A DNA stretch of 64,000 nucleotides from Ancistrus triradiatus (taxonomy: Eukaryota > Chordata > Actinopteri > Siluriformes > Loricariidae), in NCBI GenBank assembly GCA_025084515.1, contig JAJAGP010000091.1, positions 725,501-789,500 of the forward strand. The letters run 5' to 3'. A model generated the notes under the pieces. The model was not told the DNA's origin. It did no database searches and worked only from the letters and a program-made list of their open reading frames with translations. Numbering within the stretch: the first letter of the stretch is position 1; each line of letters begins with the position of its first letter. This document shows positions 10,951 to 23,220 of the stretch, piece by piece. The translations under genes and the position numbers were made by a program.

Positions 10951-12289
10951 CTATTTTCACAATTGTGTGACTACAAAAACCCTACTTTTGATTACCTGAA
11001 CTGTCCAGCCATTTTTTACCATCACCTTTGGAAGTCTGACTAGCTTCAGTGTGAAAGATGTCTTTGGTCATAGGTATATGAGCAACAAACACTCCTTAAA
11101 ATTGTAAGGTGGCAAAGCTATTCATCTATTGTGGCAAGATTGAGTTAGGAGTGGTGTTGTTTCTCTGTGTACAAGATAAGAAGCACTTTTTGGCCAATGA
11201 TTTGAAAATGGAAATTTTTTGATGTTCCTCCTGTGCTAGTGCTCACACAAATATATTTGGTCCTATTGTTCATATTTTAGCTATTTAAATGTCAATGTTT
11301 CCTTATCTATCCACATAGTGTATTAAATTAAAAGCCTAATTACCTAATCACATAGCAATATATGTCTTCAGCCCAATGGTATAGTCGGGTTAAATGAAGC
11401 GGGTACACTGTCTAGCACAATCATAATCCCATCCAAAGAGAACTGCACCATATGGCCATGTGTAGCAAACACAGTATCCAGTGCAACTTGTACAAATACT
11501 TTTCTCTCCTTAGAATATGTTTTCTGCACAAAGTAGGCATCCGACAACAACAACTTGTAATGGCAAAACACATTTTTGTGGCAAAACTTTATTTACAACT
11601 CTAGTAAGGACCAGTTAATGTCATTCTCCTAGTGATTTCCTAGTAGTTGTACTGCATATCATGTCGACTACACCAGTGGTTTAACCCTTGCCACAATCTT
11701 GACTGCATTGGTTTTTGGCTCCTGGATTTGTTGCTTTGTTTTTGTTTGTTTTGTTTCTGTCTCCACACCCACGTTTGTGGTTTATCTTCTAATTCTACTC
11801 ACCTGTTCTTTATTTCTCTACATTACTTAATCCATTTAAACCGTCTGGGTTGCCCTGAGACACTGTTTCTTTTGTATGTTAAGAGATTCCCATTTGTGAA
11901 TCCATCTCATCCAAGTTTCCACTCTGTGCCTGATTTCCTGTTTTTTTACATGATTTATTAGCCTTCCCTTAATTTGATGACTGTGTTTATGGGACTGCTG
12001 CTGTTAAAGATGCCTGTGTGTATGTGTCCAGATGAAATGTTACACAATACTCATTTGGCATTTTAAAAAGTATGCAAGCCAGTGGATGAAGAAAAATCGA
12101 CTCAACTGAGACTGTCTACATAATGGGTAGGAGGACACTTTTACTGTGGTCCTGCAACCAGTCACCATTTTCACATCTCTTGCCTCCAAGAAGTTCTATA
12201 AAAAGATTGCTCACCATGCTAGATTTTAATTTATCTCACCAACTGACTTTTCCTTTGGCCAGCAAAGAGTAGGGATTCTGTGTGTGGGA

Positions 12290-12471
12290 TTATGGTGGCT
12301 TAGCAGTTAAGGTACTGGTCAAGAAGACCCAGGGTTCAATTCCCACCTCTGCCAGGGTGCTGCTGGTGGGTCCTTTAGCAAGCCCTTTAACCCACAATTG
12401 CTTGGATTGTTGGACTGTATAAGTTGTAAGGTGCTCTGGATAAGGGTGTCTGCTAAATTACATAAATGTAA
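12290..12471 (+). mobile_element. tRNA-derived SINE
   Basis: Plus-strand copy: GTGGCTTAGCAGTTAAGGTA (A-box region), CAGGGTTCAATTCCCACC (B-box), AACCCACAATTGCTTGGATT, then GATAAGGGTGTCTGCTAAAT. Confidence 0.85.
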
Positions 12472-13463
12472 CTTTAAAAATATATGGCATTAGCCGATTT
12501 CGCACCAAATGGTTCTAGGGACTAATTTCACTGTTATTAATACTCAATTTCACTGTTTAAACATTGTTTATAACACTGTTTTCTCAGCGACAATAAATCT
12601 ATTTTATTCTATTTGAGATAAACAGTTCTAAGAGCTATGAAAACTTTCCATCATTGAAAATACCTTTTGACTCCTCATGAGGAACAGGAGCAACTGCTGG
12701 TTGCAGGGTGAATCTGAGGTTTTCCCAGGTACTGCTGGCTGAGAGAAAGAAAAGTATTGGTATATTTATTCTAGGTTACTAAGTATAATGTTTCCTAATA
12801 CACATTTTCCATGGTTTCCTGATTTATGGTGCTTCAACAGCTTATCCTGCTACTCTTCCAGTCCGCTCTAGGTACTGTACTGTGTGCCACCACTCTGCAC
12901 TGCTAATTTTATAGACTAGCTAGACTGAGATTCCTTACCCAACTGCAATCTTTTGAGTCACTAAAAAATTAGTTCTCTGATTGACTTGGTTGCCCATGTA
13001 CAGACGTGACTGGTGCATTTTTGCAGACTAGATGGAGAGCTGACATGCTTCCATGTTTGTTGACTTGAAAATGTAAAGACTTTTGGTCACTCAGCTCTGA
13101 GTAGAGTGTACTGTTTGTACTGTTAAATTCTGTCAGCACCTCTGGGCTCCACTCACATTCGCATGCACTGAATGCTTCAGGGTATGAGCTTCATGCTCCA
13201 CCAGCCTGTTTCCTTATTTTACTTACTTGGCTGACTCTCACTAACCCACTGGCAAGCTTTGCAAACTCTGCATTGGCCTCTAATTCACACAGTGGGACCA
13301 CTGTGGAACTTCCAAAAGCAGGATACTTGAATATTTCAATGCCTGCTTCCCTTGTGCCCTAGACTCAACTTATTGAGAAAAACCTCCAGTCCCTTCAGTG
13401 GATTGCAGAGCCACACATCTGGGTGTTATTTCATTTGGAGAAACCTGATCTGGGCTGTTTTCT

Positions 13464-13625
13464 GACAGCATTTAGCAAATGCCCTTATGCAGAGCGACTT
13501 ACAATTGGTACAGTCTTACAGTCTTGCTCAAGGAACCCAACAGTGGCAGCTTGGCAGAGGTGGGATTTGAACATTGGACCTTTTGATCCAGAGTCCAGTA
13601 CCTTACCCGCTAGGCTATCACAGTC
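13464..13625 (-). mobile_element. tRNA-derived SINE
   Basis: Minus-strand copy starting ACAGCATTTAGCAAATGCCC and ending in GGGATTTGAAC, CCTTACCCGCTAGGC. The spacer before CTTGCTCAAGG is shortened. Confidence 0.85.
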
Positions 13626-14019
13626 CAGACATGAAGTGCTGGTTACTTTATGCCCTGAAACACACCACCTGTTCTGTTATGAACCATGTGTTAAGAAGAG
13701 TGCATCTGTTATAGCTTCACGTCTCACATCTCCCACGGCAACAGAGTCATGTGTTTGCTGTTTTGCTTGAGTTTTGTTTGGGTCCTGTTTTGCCTTTATT
13801 GCGTAATTGGTTTCTTCTCTAATTGTGTTCACCTGTGCTTTGTTGCCAGTTGTATATTTTAATCCTATTTTTTTATTTGTTGTGTTTATTTTCTTGTATT
13901 ATTGAGGTCAGTGTAAGTCTTTTTCAACACGTCTGCCTTAAGTCACTTTCTCTGTCTTTAACGTCATGTATAATATTGCCTTTGGATTGTGTTTTCTGTG
14001 CTATCCCCAGTAGAAGGTA

Positions 14020-14985
14020 CACTAGTTCTATAGCCAAAAGTTTGGAGAGACATAAAAAAAACCATGCTTTTGTTGCTATAACTGCAATGACCCTCCTGAG
14101 AAGGTATTTGAAAATGAATGTTAGGTCAGGTACTAATGTTGACATTGTAGTTCATCTCAAAGACATCTGATGGTGTTAGGGTCAGGGCTTTTGTGAAGGC
14201 CAGCCAAGTTCTCCATCAAAGTTGTCAAACCATGTCTTTCTGGACTTTGTTTTAGGCAGGCAGGACAGAAGTTGATGCAGCTGGGATACAGCAATTGGGA
14301 ACTGATGAATTAGGGAGGTAGAAACCTATACAAGTGTCATAGTGAGAGTCACACTGAGGTGTTCAGAACAATTTTGCTGTCATTGTTTGCCTATGGAGAT
14401 TTTGTGCCTGTGTGCTCCATTTTATGAACATGTTAGCACTAAGTTTACCTAAATATTAGAGACCATTGGGTTAGAAGGGATGTCTACAAATGTTTGCCAT
14501 ATACACTATATAGACAAATGTTTGTGGGCACCCAAAATCTACATCCAAAACATGGGTATTAGTATGGAGTTTGCCCCTGCATTTGCTGCTACAACATTTG
14601 TTTTTCCAACAGTGCTATCAACTAGAATATCATTGTGAGATCAGCTTCTAATATTAGACAATAAGCCCTGGCTCACTTTTTGCATTCCAGTGCATTTTCA
14701 ACACATCTGATGTAGTTGAGGTCAAGGTTCAATGCAAGCCAGCCAAGATCTCAATCAAATTTGGCGAACCAATTCTCTATCGACTTTGTTTAAGAACAAC
14801 AGTGCAGAAAGTTGATGCACTGACCTACTGGAAGCAAAACCTATAAATGTGTCATATCGGGAGTCACTAGGATATCAGTACAACCCATACTCTTGCCACT
14901 GTGTTACAAGTGAGTGTTGCTGAAATAATAGAGCTCAGTAATTGGAAGAGGTGTCTATACACTTTTGTCCATATTGTGTAGTATA
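14020..14985. mobile_element. Two adjacent copies of a Tc1-related MITE (CACTATATGGNCAAA ends)
   Basis: One copy runs about 14020-14505 and a second about 14505-14985, sharing the junction CATATACACTATATAGACAA. Both carry GGTCA(A)GG, GCCAGCCAAG, AAGTTGATGCA and GGGAGTCAC/GAGAGTCAC in the same order, and end AGGTGTCTATACACTTTTG. No coding sequence. Confidence 0.7.
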
Positions 14986-15976
14986 TATTGACCAAAAAGT
15001 TAAAGTAAGTTTAGTGGTTTTCATGGTAGCATGTCTGTTCACAGGCAAAGAGGAAGTGATTAGAGGTAAAGCCTAATAAAGGCATCATTAGCAGAAGGAA
15101 GCCAGAGGTCAGACTTGTAATATCTGTCCAGTAAGGACCGTCGTCTTATGGCTTGCCTCAAGGAAGGTTTGAAAGCCAATAAACACTCTTCTAAATGAGA
15201 GTTCCGCTCATGAATGAGGGACATGCCCAAGGACAGCTTCATTAAACTACCTCCTGCTTAGCATATTTGTTAGTACGCAATTTGCTAAGAACAAACACAA
15301 ATCAGTTAAATCCCTCTTGGTTTGAGACGATCCTGTTTTTGGCCATGTCTTTCACAATTACAAGAGGAATACTTTTATACATCTGTAACAAAGGCAACAT
15401 GGGAAGCCTGACTTCCTCTTTGATTTCATTAAAATGTGGCAATGGAATCAAATGATTGAATGTCTTGCTGTAGCATTGTGTTTTTTGTTCAGTAAACTCC
15501 AACACCTTTTGGCGACGAGCACAGCCTGTGAATAAAATCTCTTTTGAAGCCCCAGACACAGAGCTTACAGATTTGCTGGGTTAAATATTAGCGCTCATTG
15601 TATAAATGGTTATTAATTTGTATGTATTTGGCATGCGTAGACACACGGTTTCTCTTAAGATGATTGGTCAATCTCTCAAGGGCGCAGAACCTCAAAACCA
15701 GCTGTCAGACGTATATGGAATCAGGAACATTACTGACTTCTCAATGTTTAAATCTGTGCCAATAAGGCTTACAATTTATTTACAACCTTTACAATCTAGA
15801 AAGGTAAAATAGCAAGGTGTGTTCATGATGTAAAACGTCTTTATATTGGGCAACGCAACTATCTGCAGCTTCCCTGGAAATTGAAGTGATTATGTGAACA
15901 TACAGAATGTTCTTCCCCCATTTTAATGGGGAATCTGTAATGCTTATATGTAATTAAGATGTTTATTTGAATAACC

Positions 15977-15977
15977 C

Positions 15978-16025
<48 letters not shown>
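15977..16025. repeat. (TC)n microsatellite serving as polypyrimidine tract
   Basis: About 24 TC units with one T interruption. They lie 15-64 nt before the acceptor at 16040, where the polypyrimidine tract of the EGF exon must be. Confidence 0.95.
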
Positions 16026-16033
<8 letters not shown>

Positions 16034-16040
16034 CATCTAG

Positions 16041-16244
16041 TTTTTTGTCAGATCCCGTGTCTGAATGGAGGACGCTGTGTTGGCCAAAATGAGTGCTGGT
16101 GCCCATCAAATGCCACAGGGAAGTTTTGTCATCTTCCAGCACCTACTCCTAGCAAACCCACCGCCAGCCGAGAGGGCAATAGCAACAGAGAACAGAATGG
16201 TTCCTCTCACTCGGTCTACACCCTGCCGTTGTCCAACCAACAAA
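16041..16244 (+). CDS. ltbp2: ltbp2 exon: second EGF-like domain (non-calcium)
   Basis: The acceptor catctag/TTTTTT is preceded by a long TC microsatellite; the donor is CAACAAA/gtaaag. Phase is 1 in and 1 out. The exon encodes 68 residues starting FFCQIPCLNGGRC, with all six EGF cysteines in the spacing C-x3-C-x5-C-x5-C-x-C-x8-C. A sequon (NAT) falls between cysteines 5 and 6. The calcium-binding D/N-I/V-D/N-E start is absent, so it is a non-cbEGF. The C-terminal half is a Ser/Asn/Pro linker ending VYTLPLSNQQ, matching FTLPLSNQ in mammalian LTBP2. The domain lies between the 4-Cys motif and the linker to the hybrid domain, and is extracellular. Confidence 0.96.
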
Positions 16245-16581
16245 GTAAAGACAACACGTCCTCATTCCTCACAAATCAATACAAGTTAAAACACTGAAAA
16301 ATGTTAATATTGTAGAGGAGGAGGGACACTCTGTGGTGAGTCTATCAAACATGCTATCCCATCACTGCAGAGACCCAAGCTTGAGTCTTGGCTGTGCCTC
16401 CAACTTGGCCAGGCAACAGTTAACCAGGTCCTCTGTACCGTCCTTGCCCCACCATAGAACTCTGATGCCTGCTGATGAAAAGATGTGGTTGATGGCCGCG
16501 AGTTGAATGGACGCAAGTTCAATGTCCTCGGGGGGAAGTTTTTATTATTTTAGCATTATTTAGTAAAGGAAAATGCATATA

Positions 16582-17135
16582 CAGGTATGCTCCATTTAAC
16601 AACCATCCGATCAACGTTCATTCACTTTAACAACCAAGGTCTTAAAAATTGTAATAAATTATAAAAGGAAAAAAAAAATCTGTATGTTAACTCCAGACGT
16701 TGGAGAAGTAAACAGCTGGTCACTTCAACAGCCAATCAACACTGTGGATTTATGAGCAGAAGTGGAAGTTAGTGATTACTTTTGTGTGTGTGTTTGTGTA
16801 AGTGGTTTGTATTGTAAGTAGTACTACTTTGTTTATGCCCCTCATTAACTGTACATATGGCTTTCCCCTAGACAGGGTTGTAAAAATACATTACTGTATT
16901 TTCTATAATTATTAAAAATTAGCATAAATTAAAAATGCGGCTGCTTTAGGGGTGATGTGTAGATGGTAGCGTTCCACTAGTGTTCTAAGCGGTATCTCTT
17001 ACATGTTTATATATCATTTGCAAACAGTTTTCTTGTGAAAATACCCTTTATATTTACATAACCAGTTGCCATGTCCATTTCGGTCAACGACCTGTTTTAC
17101 AGAATGTAATGCAGTTGTTAAAAGGCTCATACCTG
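16582..17135. mobile_element. MITE with CAGGTATG ends and TA target site
   Basis: The ends are CAGGTATGCTCCATTTAACA and the inverted TGTTAAAAGGCTCATACCTG, both bordered by TA (16580-16581, 17136-17137). At 554 bp with no open frame it is a non-autonomous Tc1/mariner-type element. Partial relatives lie at 42814-42990 and 45885-46190. Confidence 0.85.
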
Positions 17136-17735
17136 TATACAAAACATTTGAAGACGTCTGCTGTTCGCTGAGGTGTTACCATGCTAAATGTCCTTAGATT
17201 TTTTTTAATTTATAGACATTTATGGAAGTGCAAAATTTCTTCAAATGGTCAGATTCTAATGGTTCTAGCTATATCTAGTTACAGAAGGTGAAGCACATTC
17301 TTAGAATGCTCCATTTTCAGCAAGTGCATTATGAATATGAAAACCAGAATACGTCTCATCAGTGCCAACCATGTACATGTTAACAAAGAACAACTGTCAG
17401 TCCCAGTTCCAGAATATTAAATATTCTCCTTGTGGACTTTTTCTCTGCCAGTCTGTTTCACCCGCTTTCCTTTTCCAGCAATAAATGGAAGCAGAAGCTC
17501 TTTCAGATGTTCCTTAATCTTTTGCATTCCATTCTCACTGACCCTTTTTCTGTGTTTTAACATTACTCATTTAGTGACCTAAGTAACTGTTTAAAGATAT
17601 TTATTTTAGATGCTTTCTTTAAGATTTGTTATTTCTTAAAATGGGGTTGTGCGATTTTCGTCTAGCATTAGATATTGAACAAATACACATGCTGCTTTAT
17701 CCACTGCTCATCGGTTCGTACATCTGTTCATGTAA

Positions 17736-17936
17736 TATACTATATGGGAAAGGGTTTGTGGACATCCTGCCTTCCTAGAAGTCAGACACTGATGTTCTTT
17801 TTAAAATGAGAGGGATCTGTGCAAAATAGAAATTGCCTGTATGCTTCATGTTTTGAAGCTGTTTGGCATAAGTATGCTTAAAATATTAGATACAGCTATT
17901 TAGAATGGGTGTCTACAAACATTTGTCATATAGTGT
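17736..17936. mobile_element. Short MITE (ATATACTATATGG ends)
   Basis: The left end GTTTGTGGACATCC and the right end GGGTGTCTACAAACATTTG are inverted copies about 200 bp apart. Same family as 14020-14985, heavily deleted. Confidence 0.7.
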
Positions 17937-18082
17937 CCTTGGTTTAACATCATATTAGCTTTTGGGACTGGTCATTAAGAGTCATAAGATTTTTTAATTC
18001 TTCCCACATATTCTTGAAGAATTAAAAAAGATTGCCCTCATTAGCTTATTTGGATCTTCTTATTTTCTTCCCCTTTCTACAG

Positions 18083-18369
18083 TCTCTATGCTGCCCTCCC
18101 TGGTGAATGTGCATGTCCAGCACCCTCCAGAGGCTGAGGTTCAGATCCACCAGGTTGCACGGGTCAAACCAGGCCAAACAGCCGAAACCGGACACTCTGT
18201 ACAGCAGCGCTCTCAGTCAGGAAACGGCCATGTTAATGCTAATGGGAATGGAAGTGTGCAGAGAAACGTGTACAATGCAGGGCATGCCAATGGTCAGGGA
18301 AACCACATACCACATATCAGGCCAAATGGACATGTGGGGAGGTGTTTCCAAGAAACAGTTGATGGAAAG
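18083..18369 (+). CDS. ltbp2: ltbp2 exon: His/Asn/Gly-rich linker and start of the hybrid domain
   Basis: The acceptor is tttctacag/TCTCTATG and the donor GGAAAG/gtatgt. It enters in phase 1 and leaves in phase 0. The first part, [20 protein letters not shown], is the segment conserved in LTBPs (NPSLVKVHIHHPPEASVQIH in mammalian LTBP2). About 45 residues of low-complexity sequence rich in Asn, Gly, His and Gln follow ([32 protein letters not shown]). The exon ends [11 protein letters not shown], which supplies the first cysteine of the hybrid domain. The GNGH tract differs from the Pro-rich filler of mammals and is probably a fish-specific expansion. Confidence 0.95.
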
Positions 18370-18664
18370 GTATGTAAACATATTTGGATTTGATCAAACG
18401 TACACACATATACAGTACACACTAGATTTCAGTATTTTTTGCTTATGACTTGTCGAACTTGTAAGGTCATTCTAAAGATTTTTTGTCCTAGTGTGTGAAA
18501 ATAAATGAATTTAGTGTTATCTATATTGTAAACACAACACATTTAGTATGATTCTAGTGTAGTGTAGTGTAACCAGTTTTTTCTAGATATGGAAGTGGCC
18601 TACATTACTTGGCTTCAGTCCAGTCTTTTATCTTTCCTCTATCTCTGACTTTTTTGGTTCACTA

Positions 18665-18686
18665 GGGGGGGGGGGGGGGGGGGGGG
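18665..18686. repeat. (G)22 homopolymer
   Basis: Twenty-two consecutive G on the + (transcribed sense) strand. Could be a real tract or an assembly length error. Confidence 0.95.
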
Positions 18687-20034
18687 AATTGTTTATTAAA
18701 GTGCACTAACTCTGATTTTAGTGTACTGCCAGCCACAATGATGATTAACACACTTATTGTATTAAAATGAACAACTAATTTTGTACTTAGTGTACTTTAA
18801 TTGTTAAAAAAAATGAAATTCTAACTTTAAATGGGTTAACTGCATTAACCATGCTAAAACTGAACTATTTTGGGTATACTACATCATATGTACTTTAACC
18901 AGTGCTGCAACTATACTTAGTGTATAATATATTTATGTAATATTTTTTCATAAATGTAGTTATGAAATAAATTAAATAACTTTTTCTTAGCTGGTTATAT
19001 AGGTTCAATCTTAGTTCTGACCATAATTTCCTCATTCAAATAGATCAAACAGTAAGGGAACTATTGCTACACACGTCTGAAAATTTACTATTGACATTTT
19101 CACTGATTACAAACATAAATATAATTTTAGTTCAATTTTGATGTTTGTTTGTTGTTATAAAATTACAGTCTATACATTGCTCAAACATAGAAACATTTGT
19201 CTTTAAAATAGAAATGCTAAAATAGAACAAAAAATGCAAAGTACTTAAAATCTACTATTTTAAGGCACGTTTTCGTTATGATGTTTAGAAATGACAAAGT
19301 ATATTTGTAATTAGTGTAGAAATATGAAAAATATTAAAATCTATGTTTTAGTATAACGTCTGTTAATTGAATTTTAATTGACTTTGCAAAAATATACAGA
19401 TGTATTTGTAAACAAGTAAGTAAAAAAAGTATAAAAAGTAACTTAAACCCAACTTAAAGTAAACTGAATATATATGTTATAGTTATGTTTTTATTAAAAG
19501 TGCAGTATAATACAATTTGTATTAAGTATCAAAGTTTACTTACTGTCATTTGACATTAATATATTTTAACAATTTAAACAGGTTAATTAATTTGCTACTA
19601 TATTTACAATATACTTTGATAAAGTTCAGTACATTTGAAATGCAGTGCATTTATTTTTTATTAGGGTTCCAATTTTGACTAGACTGTCTTGAATAGTACA
19701 GTTCGTTGTCGTAATAGTTGTAACACACAAGGCCCACAGGTGTTTGGTGGGATGCTCAGACTGTGTTTGTTGAATTTTTGAAAACCATGGTGATAATTCA
19801 AAACAGAAATCAGGGCATAGGAGGTCAACATGACTGGTTCACATCATGCGAAACACACAGGAATACACACACTGCAAAGATTGACTGACACGACAGGGGC
19901 TATATATTACACAGACAGTATAACATAACAGACGAGGAGAAGTAAGGTTGAAAGGGGCCATAACTTAGGCACAGGAGAATCAGTGATCAACAAAAGATGA
20001 TGCCAAGCTAATGAATTCTAGCCCAGAAATATAA

Positions 20035-20230
20035 ACTACAGTATTGGAAAATGGCTCCAAATGTGGAAAGAGATGGCAAGATGCCAAGACAAACTGGGGA
20101 GTATAATCCAAGTCCTGATTGATCCATGGATAAAGAACAGATGAAGATAATTATTAGAAGGCATGACATGAGACACTTTGACTAGCCAGCTAAATCTCTG
20201 GATCTCAATCCCATCAAAGAAACAAAACAA
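20035..20230 (+). pseudogene. Tc1-like transposase tail fragment
   Basis: The + strand near 20180-20220 reads PAKSLDLNPIKE, a decayed form of the SPDLNPIE motif that carries the second catalytic Asp of Tc1 transposases. An AAAAC-repeat (20220-20247) cuts it off. No ends found. Confidence 0.5.
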
Positions 20231-20689
20231 AACAAAACAAAACAAAAAAACCCTTGTGGCGTTATTTGGAACAGCATGTAAAACACCAAAATAGGCACTA
20301 CAAACTAGTCTAATTGCTAACACGGTTAAAGATTGAGCTAAGAACTCAATATTTGGATAATATTATGTAAGAAATGACTCGTGTGACTTTATTTGTATTG
20401 TGAGGTCAGTTGGTTACCACAACACTACATTCACAAAGACTTCCTCAGTACTGTTTCCATTTGCTAAAGAACATCAGTTATAAGCTCACTGTGTGATAAT
20501 GATAAAGTACGTTCATGACTTGTACCTATTAATAAACGCTGTAAACAAGCCAGTGCTATCCTAGCTACAGTGCCTACATGTTAAACTAGTTGATCAGTGC
20601 TTGTCTTCATAAGATTTCCAAACAAGTGATTTTATATCTGTTACCTAACACCAGCTGCCCATTTTGCCTCAAATTATTACATGTCTATG

Positions 20690-21290
20690 GTACCCCCACC
20701 GGACCACCACAGATCAGGTACTATTGGAGTGGTGGATCATTCTCAGCACTGCAATGACACTGATGCGGTGGTGGTATGTCAGTATGTGTTGTGCTGGTAT
20801 GAGTGGATTAGACACAGCAGTGCTGCTGGAGATTTTAAAACTGTGTACTGCTGGACGGAAAGTAGTCCACCTACCAAAAATTACCACCCACCAGCATCCT
20901 GTAGGCAGCATCCTTTGAGCACTGTTGAAGGATTAGAGGATGACTAACACAAGATGTGCAACAACAGACGAGTCTTTGACTTTACATCCACAAGGGGGCG
21001 CAATATGGTAGAGCGTAATTGAGCGAGAACACAATGTATAAACACTCCAGCAGCACTGCTGTATCTCAGCACAGCAGATCCACTCGTACCAGTGAAACAA
21101 ACCACCACCACATCAGTGTCACTGCAGTGCTGAGAATAATCCACCAACCAAACAATACCTGATCTACGCTGGTCCTGTGGAGATCCTGACCGTTAGAGAC
21201 CAGAGTAAAGGGAACTAACAAAATATGTAGAGAAACAGATGGACTACAGTCTGTAATTGTAGAACTACTAAGTGCATCTGTGTGGCAATT
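20690..21290. mobile_element. Foldback element (GGTGGATCATTCTCAGCACT arms)
   Basis: The left arm (about 20730-20835) reads GGTGGATCATTCTCAGCACT and GACACAGCAGTGCTGCTGGA. The right arm (about 21045-21160) is its inverted copy (CCAGCAGCACTGCTGTATCT, CAGTGCTGAGAATAATCCACC). Long imperfect arms around a short centre give a stable hairpin. The same arms occur at 41120-41430 inside an element with TTTATTAGGTACACC ends. Confidence 0.75.
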
Positions 21291-21874
21291 GGAACTTCTT
21301 CACAGAGACTACTGTAGGGTCACCACAAACCAGATATTATTTGACTGTTTGACCATACTTGGCTCAGTAGTAATACGGACTGTGTTGTGCAGAAACAAGT
21401 GTACTGCTACTGTATCTATTAGTGAAGCACTTAAACACCACTCAGCAATTTAAGTAACATACTTAATGTTCTTTAGTGGTTAAATTCTGACCAAAGCTAT
21501 TTTTGTTTCCTGGGCAATCCCAATTTTAGTAGTGATACTGAGTCATTTAACTCTCTCAGTAATATTATCTCGTGCCACACAGAAGCTTTGATTATTTACA
21601 CATCAGTTTTTTTTACATTACCTCATTGGGACTACCCTATCCACCAGTTACAAGATATTATTAAGCTGTTGAACTATTCTTAGCTTTGATAACTTGCTAG
21701 TCTGGGTTGTGCTGGTACTGGCACTGTGTACACCTACTGCATATGTACCTGAGAATGATTTAGAGGCTATGATTAGTTTTTCAGTGCACACATCGTGCTA
21801 AATGTCATATTGTTAAAGGTTAATTAGTGCTCAGTTAGTAACCACATGATGTGGTTGGTCGGGCTGAACTATAG

Positions 21875-22374
21875 CACTGTGCAAAAGTCTTAGCAATACT
21901 ATAATGACCATATGTAACATATTGTCGACAGTTAGGCTCAGAAATTTCAAATTTGGATTCGTCACTCAATACTCTTTTCCACTGATCTTTGGTCCAGTTG
22001 TTGTAATCTTTTGCATACCTTAGCCTTTTTACCCTCTTCCCCTTCCAAAAAGTGGTTTCTTGACTGCTACATTTCCAAAATGGCCATTCTTGATCCAACT
22101 TCTTTAGACTGTAGAAGGGTCAACTTGGCATCCTGATGAAGTTGCCAAATGCTGTTATTGCTCAGGTATGAGGGGAGATAAAAACCAAATAGATTTTTAA
22201 GATTTTTTTTATTTAATACTGCATACATATTTCCTGTATTTTCTGGTTGTATCATAAAGAGACTGAGAGAGAATTCTGTATGGTCATTATACCATTGCTA
22301 AAACAATGTTATATCTAGTACAATGGTGAAATAAGACTCAGTACTGTATAAGCACAGTACTGTATCTTCAGTCC
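21875..22374 (-). mobile_element. Tc1-like relic with transposase remnant, ACTGTGCAAAAGTCTTAG family
   Basis: The left end CACTGTGCAAAAGTCTTAG and a right end ACAGTACTGTA frame a minus-strand transposase piece (about 21930-22090) reading NWTKDQWKRVLSDESKFEIS. SDESKFE contains the first catalytic Asp of the DDE triad. The rest of the transposase is missing, and the element is about one third of full length. Confidence 0.85.
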
Positions 22375-23220
22375 AGTAGTGACAGTAAGCCCAAACCCTG
22401 TCCAAATAACTGCCATGTTAGTTACTGTTGTGCTCTGTATGGTCCACCACACAAATAATCCCTTGTAAGTGATAGTCCTTTTCCACTGATGGCCAAGTAG
22501 GAAGGAAGCTTAGCTAAGTTAGGCCTGTAGGAATTTACACACCATTTGGGCCCTTGTAGAACCCAGGCAGAACTGCAGAGATGTAGTACTTTGAGGCCAA
22601 ATGGGCAGCCGGTGTTAGGAAACGGATATAAAACCACTTGTTTGGAAAGTCATATGAAGACAAGCTGTGATCTTTTAGTATTCTAAAAGCCTTCAATGGC
22701 TTGGATGTACATTAACAAAAAAAGGACAGTGAACACAGTTGCTCTACAGGGTTTCCTTTCAAGGCTTATGCTACAAAAATACTTCTTAATATGGTCTGAT
22801 TTGCGCTGGCTAGTCAGTAGCCTTGTTGAAAGCAGAATAACTAAAAATTGCTATCAGAACTTAATAATTGAGCAATGCTTCCATTCTATGTATTCAAGTA
22901 TTGGCCATGAAGGATTAGTACAGTGCCAGTGCCTTAGTAATGTATCTGACACAACAGTGCCTTAGCTTCCAGAGTCCCATAAATCGAGCAGGAATTCAGA
23001 TCCTAATCTCCCATCCCATTAGCTCTGACCCCAGAGAAGTGTGCCAGGGGAAGAGAGAGTGGAAAAAGAGGCTGCTTTTGTCCTCTTTAACCAGATTCAG
23101 CTGCTCTTGAGCTTTTTAGTATTGACTGCAAGGAGGCAAGTTCTTTCACCTTTAAGCACAATAGAGATTCTTGTTCAGGTTTTGCATGAAAATATACAAT
23201 TCTAATAGCTTTTTGAATAC

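Larger units (their letters stand above)
5132..16040. other. ltbp2: ltbp2 intron, 10.9 kb
   Basis: Recognised: a SINE fragment (6045-6235), Tc1-like copy (6893-7805), SINE pieces (8362-8490, 9827-9880), a probable old repeat (about 9900-10950), SINEs (12290-12471, 13464-13625), two tandem MITE-like copies (14020-14985) and a TC microsatellite (15977-16025). No repeat or gene signature is recognised in 5132-6040, 6240-6890, 7810-8360, 8490-9826, 10950-12290, 12472-13463 or 14990-15976; within these, 8760-9050 and 15060-15560 look like low-repeat, unique sequence. Confidence 0.65.
16245..18082. other. ltbp2: ltbp2 intron, 1.8 kb
   Basis: It contains a possible SINE-like block (about 16315-16540, with AGACCCAAGCTTGAGTCTTGG resembling a tRNA-type internal promoter, weak), a TA-flanked MITE (16582-17135) and a 200-bp MITE (17736-17936). 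17140-17735 shows nothing recognisable. Confidence 0.65.
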
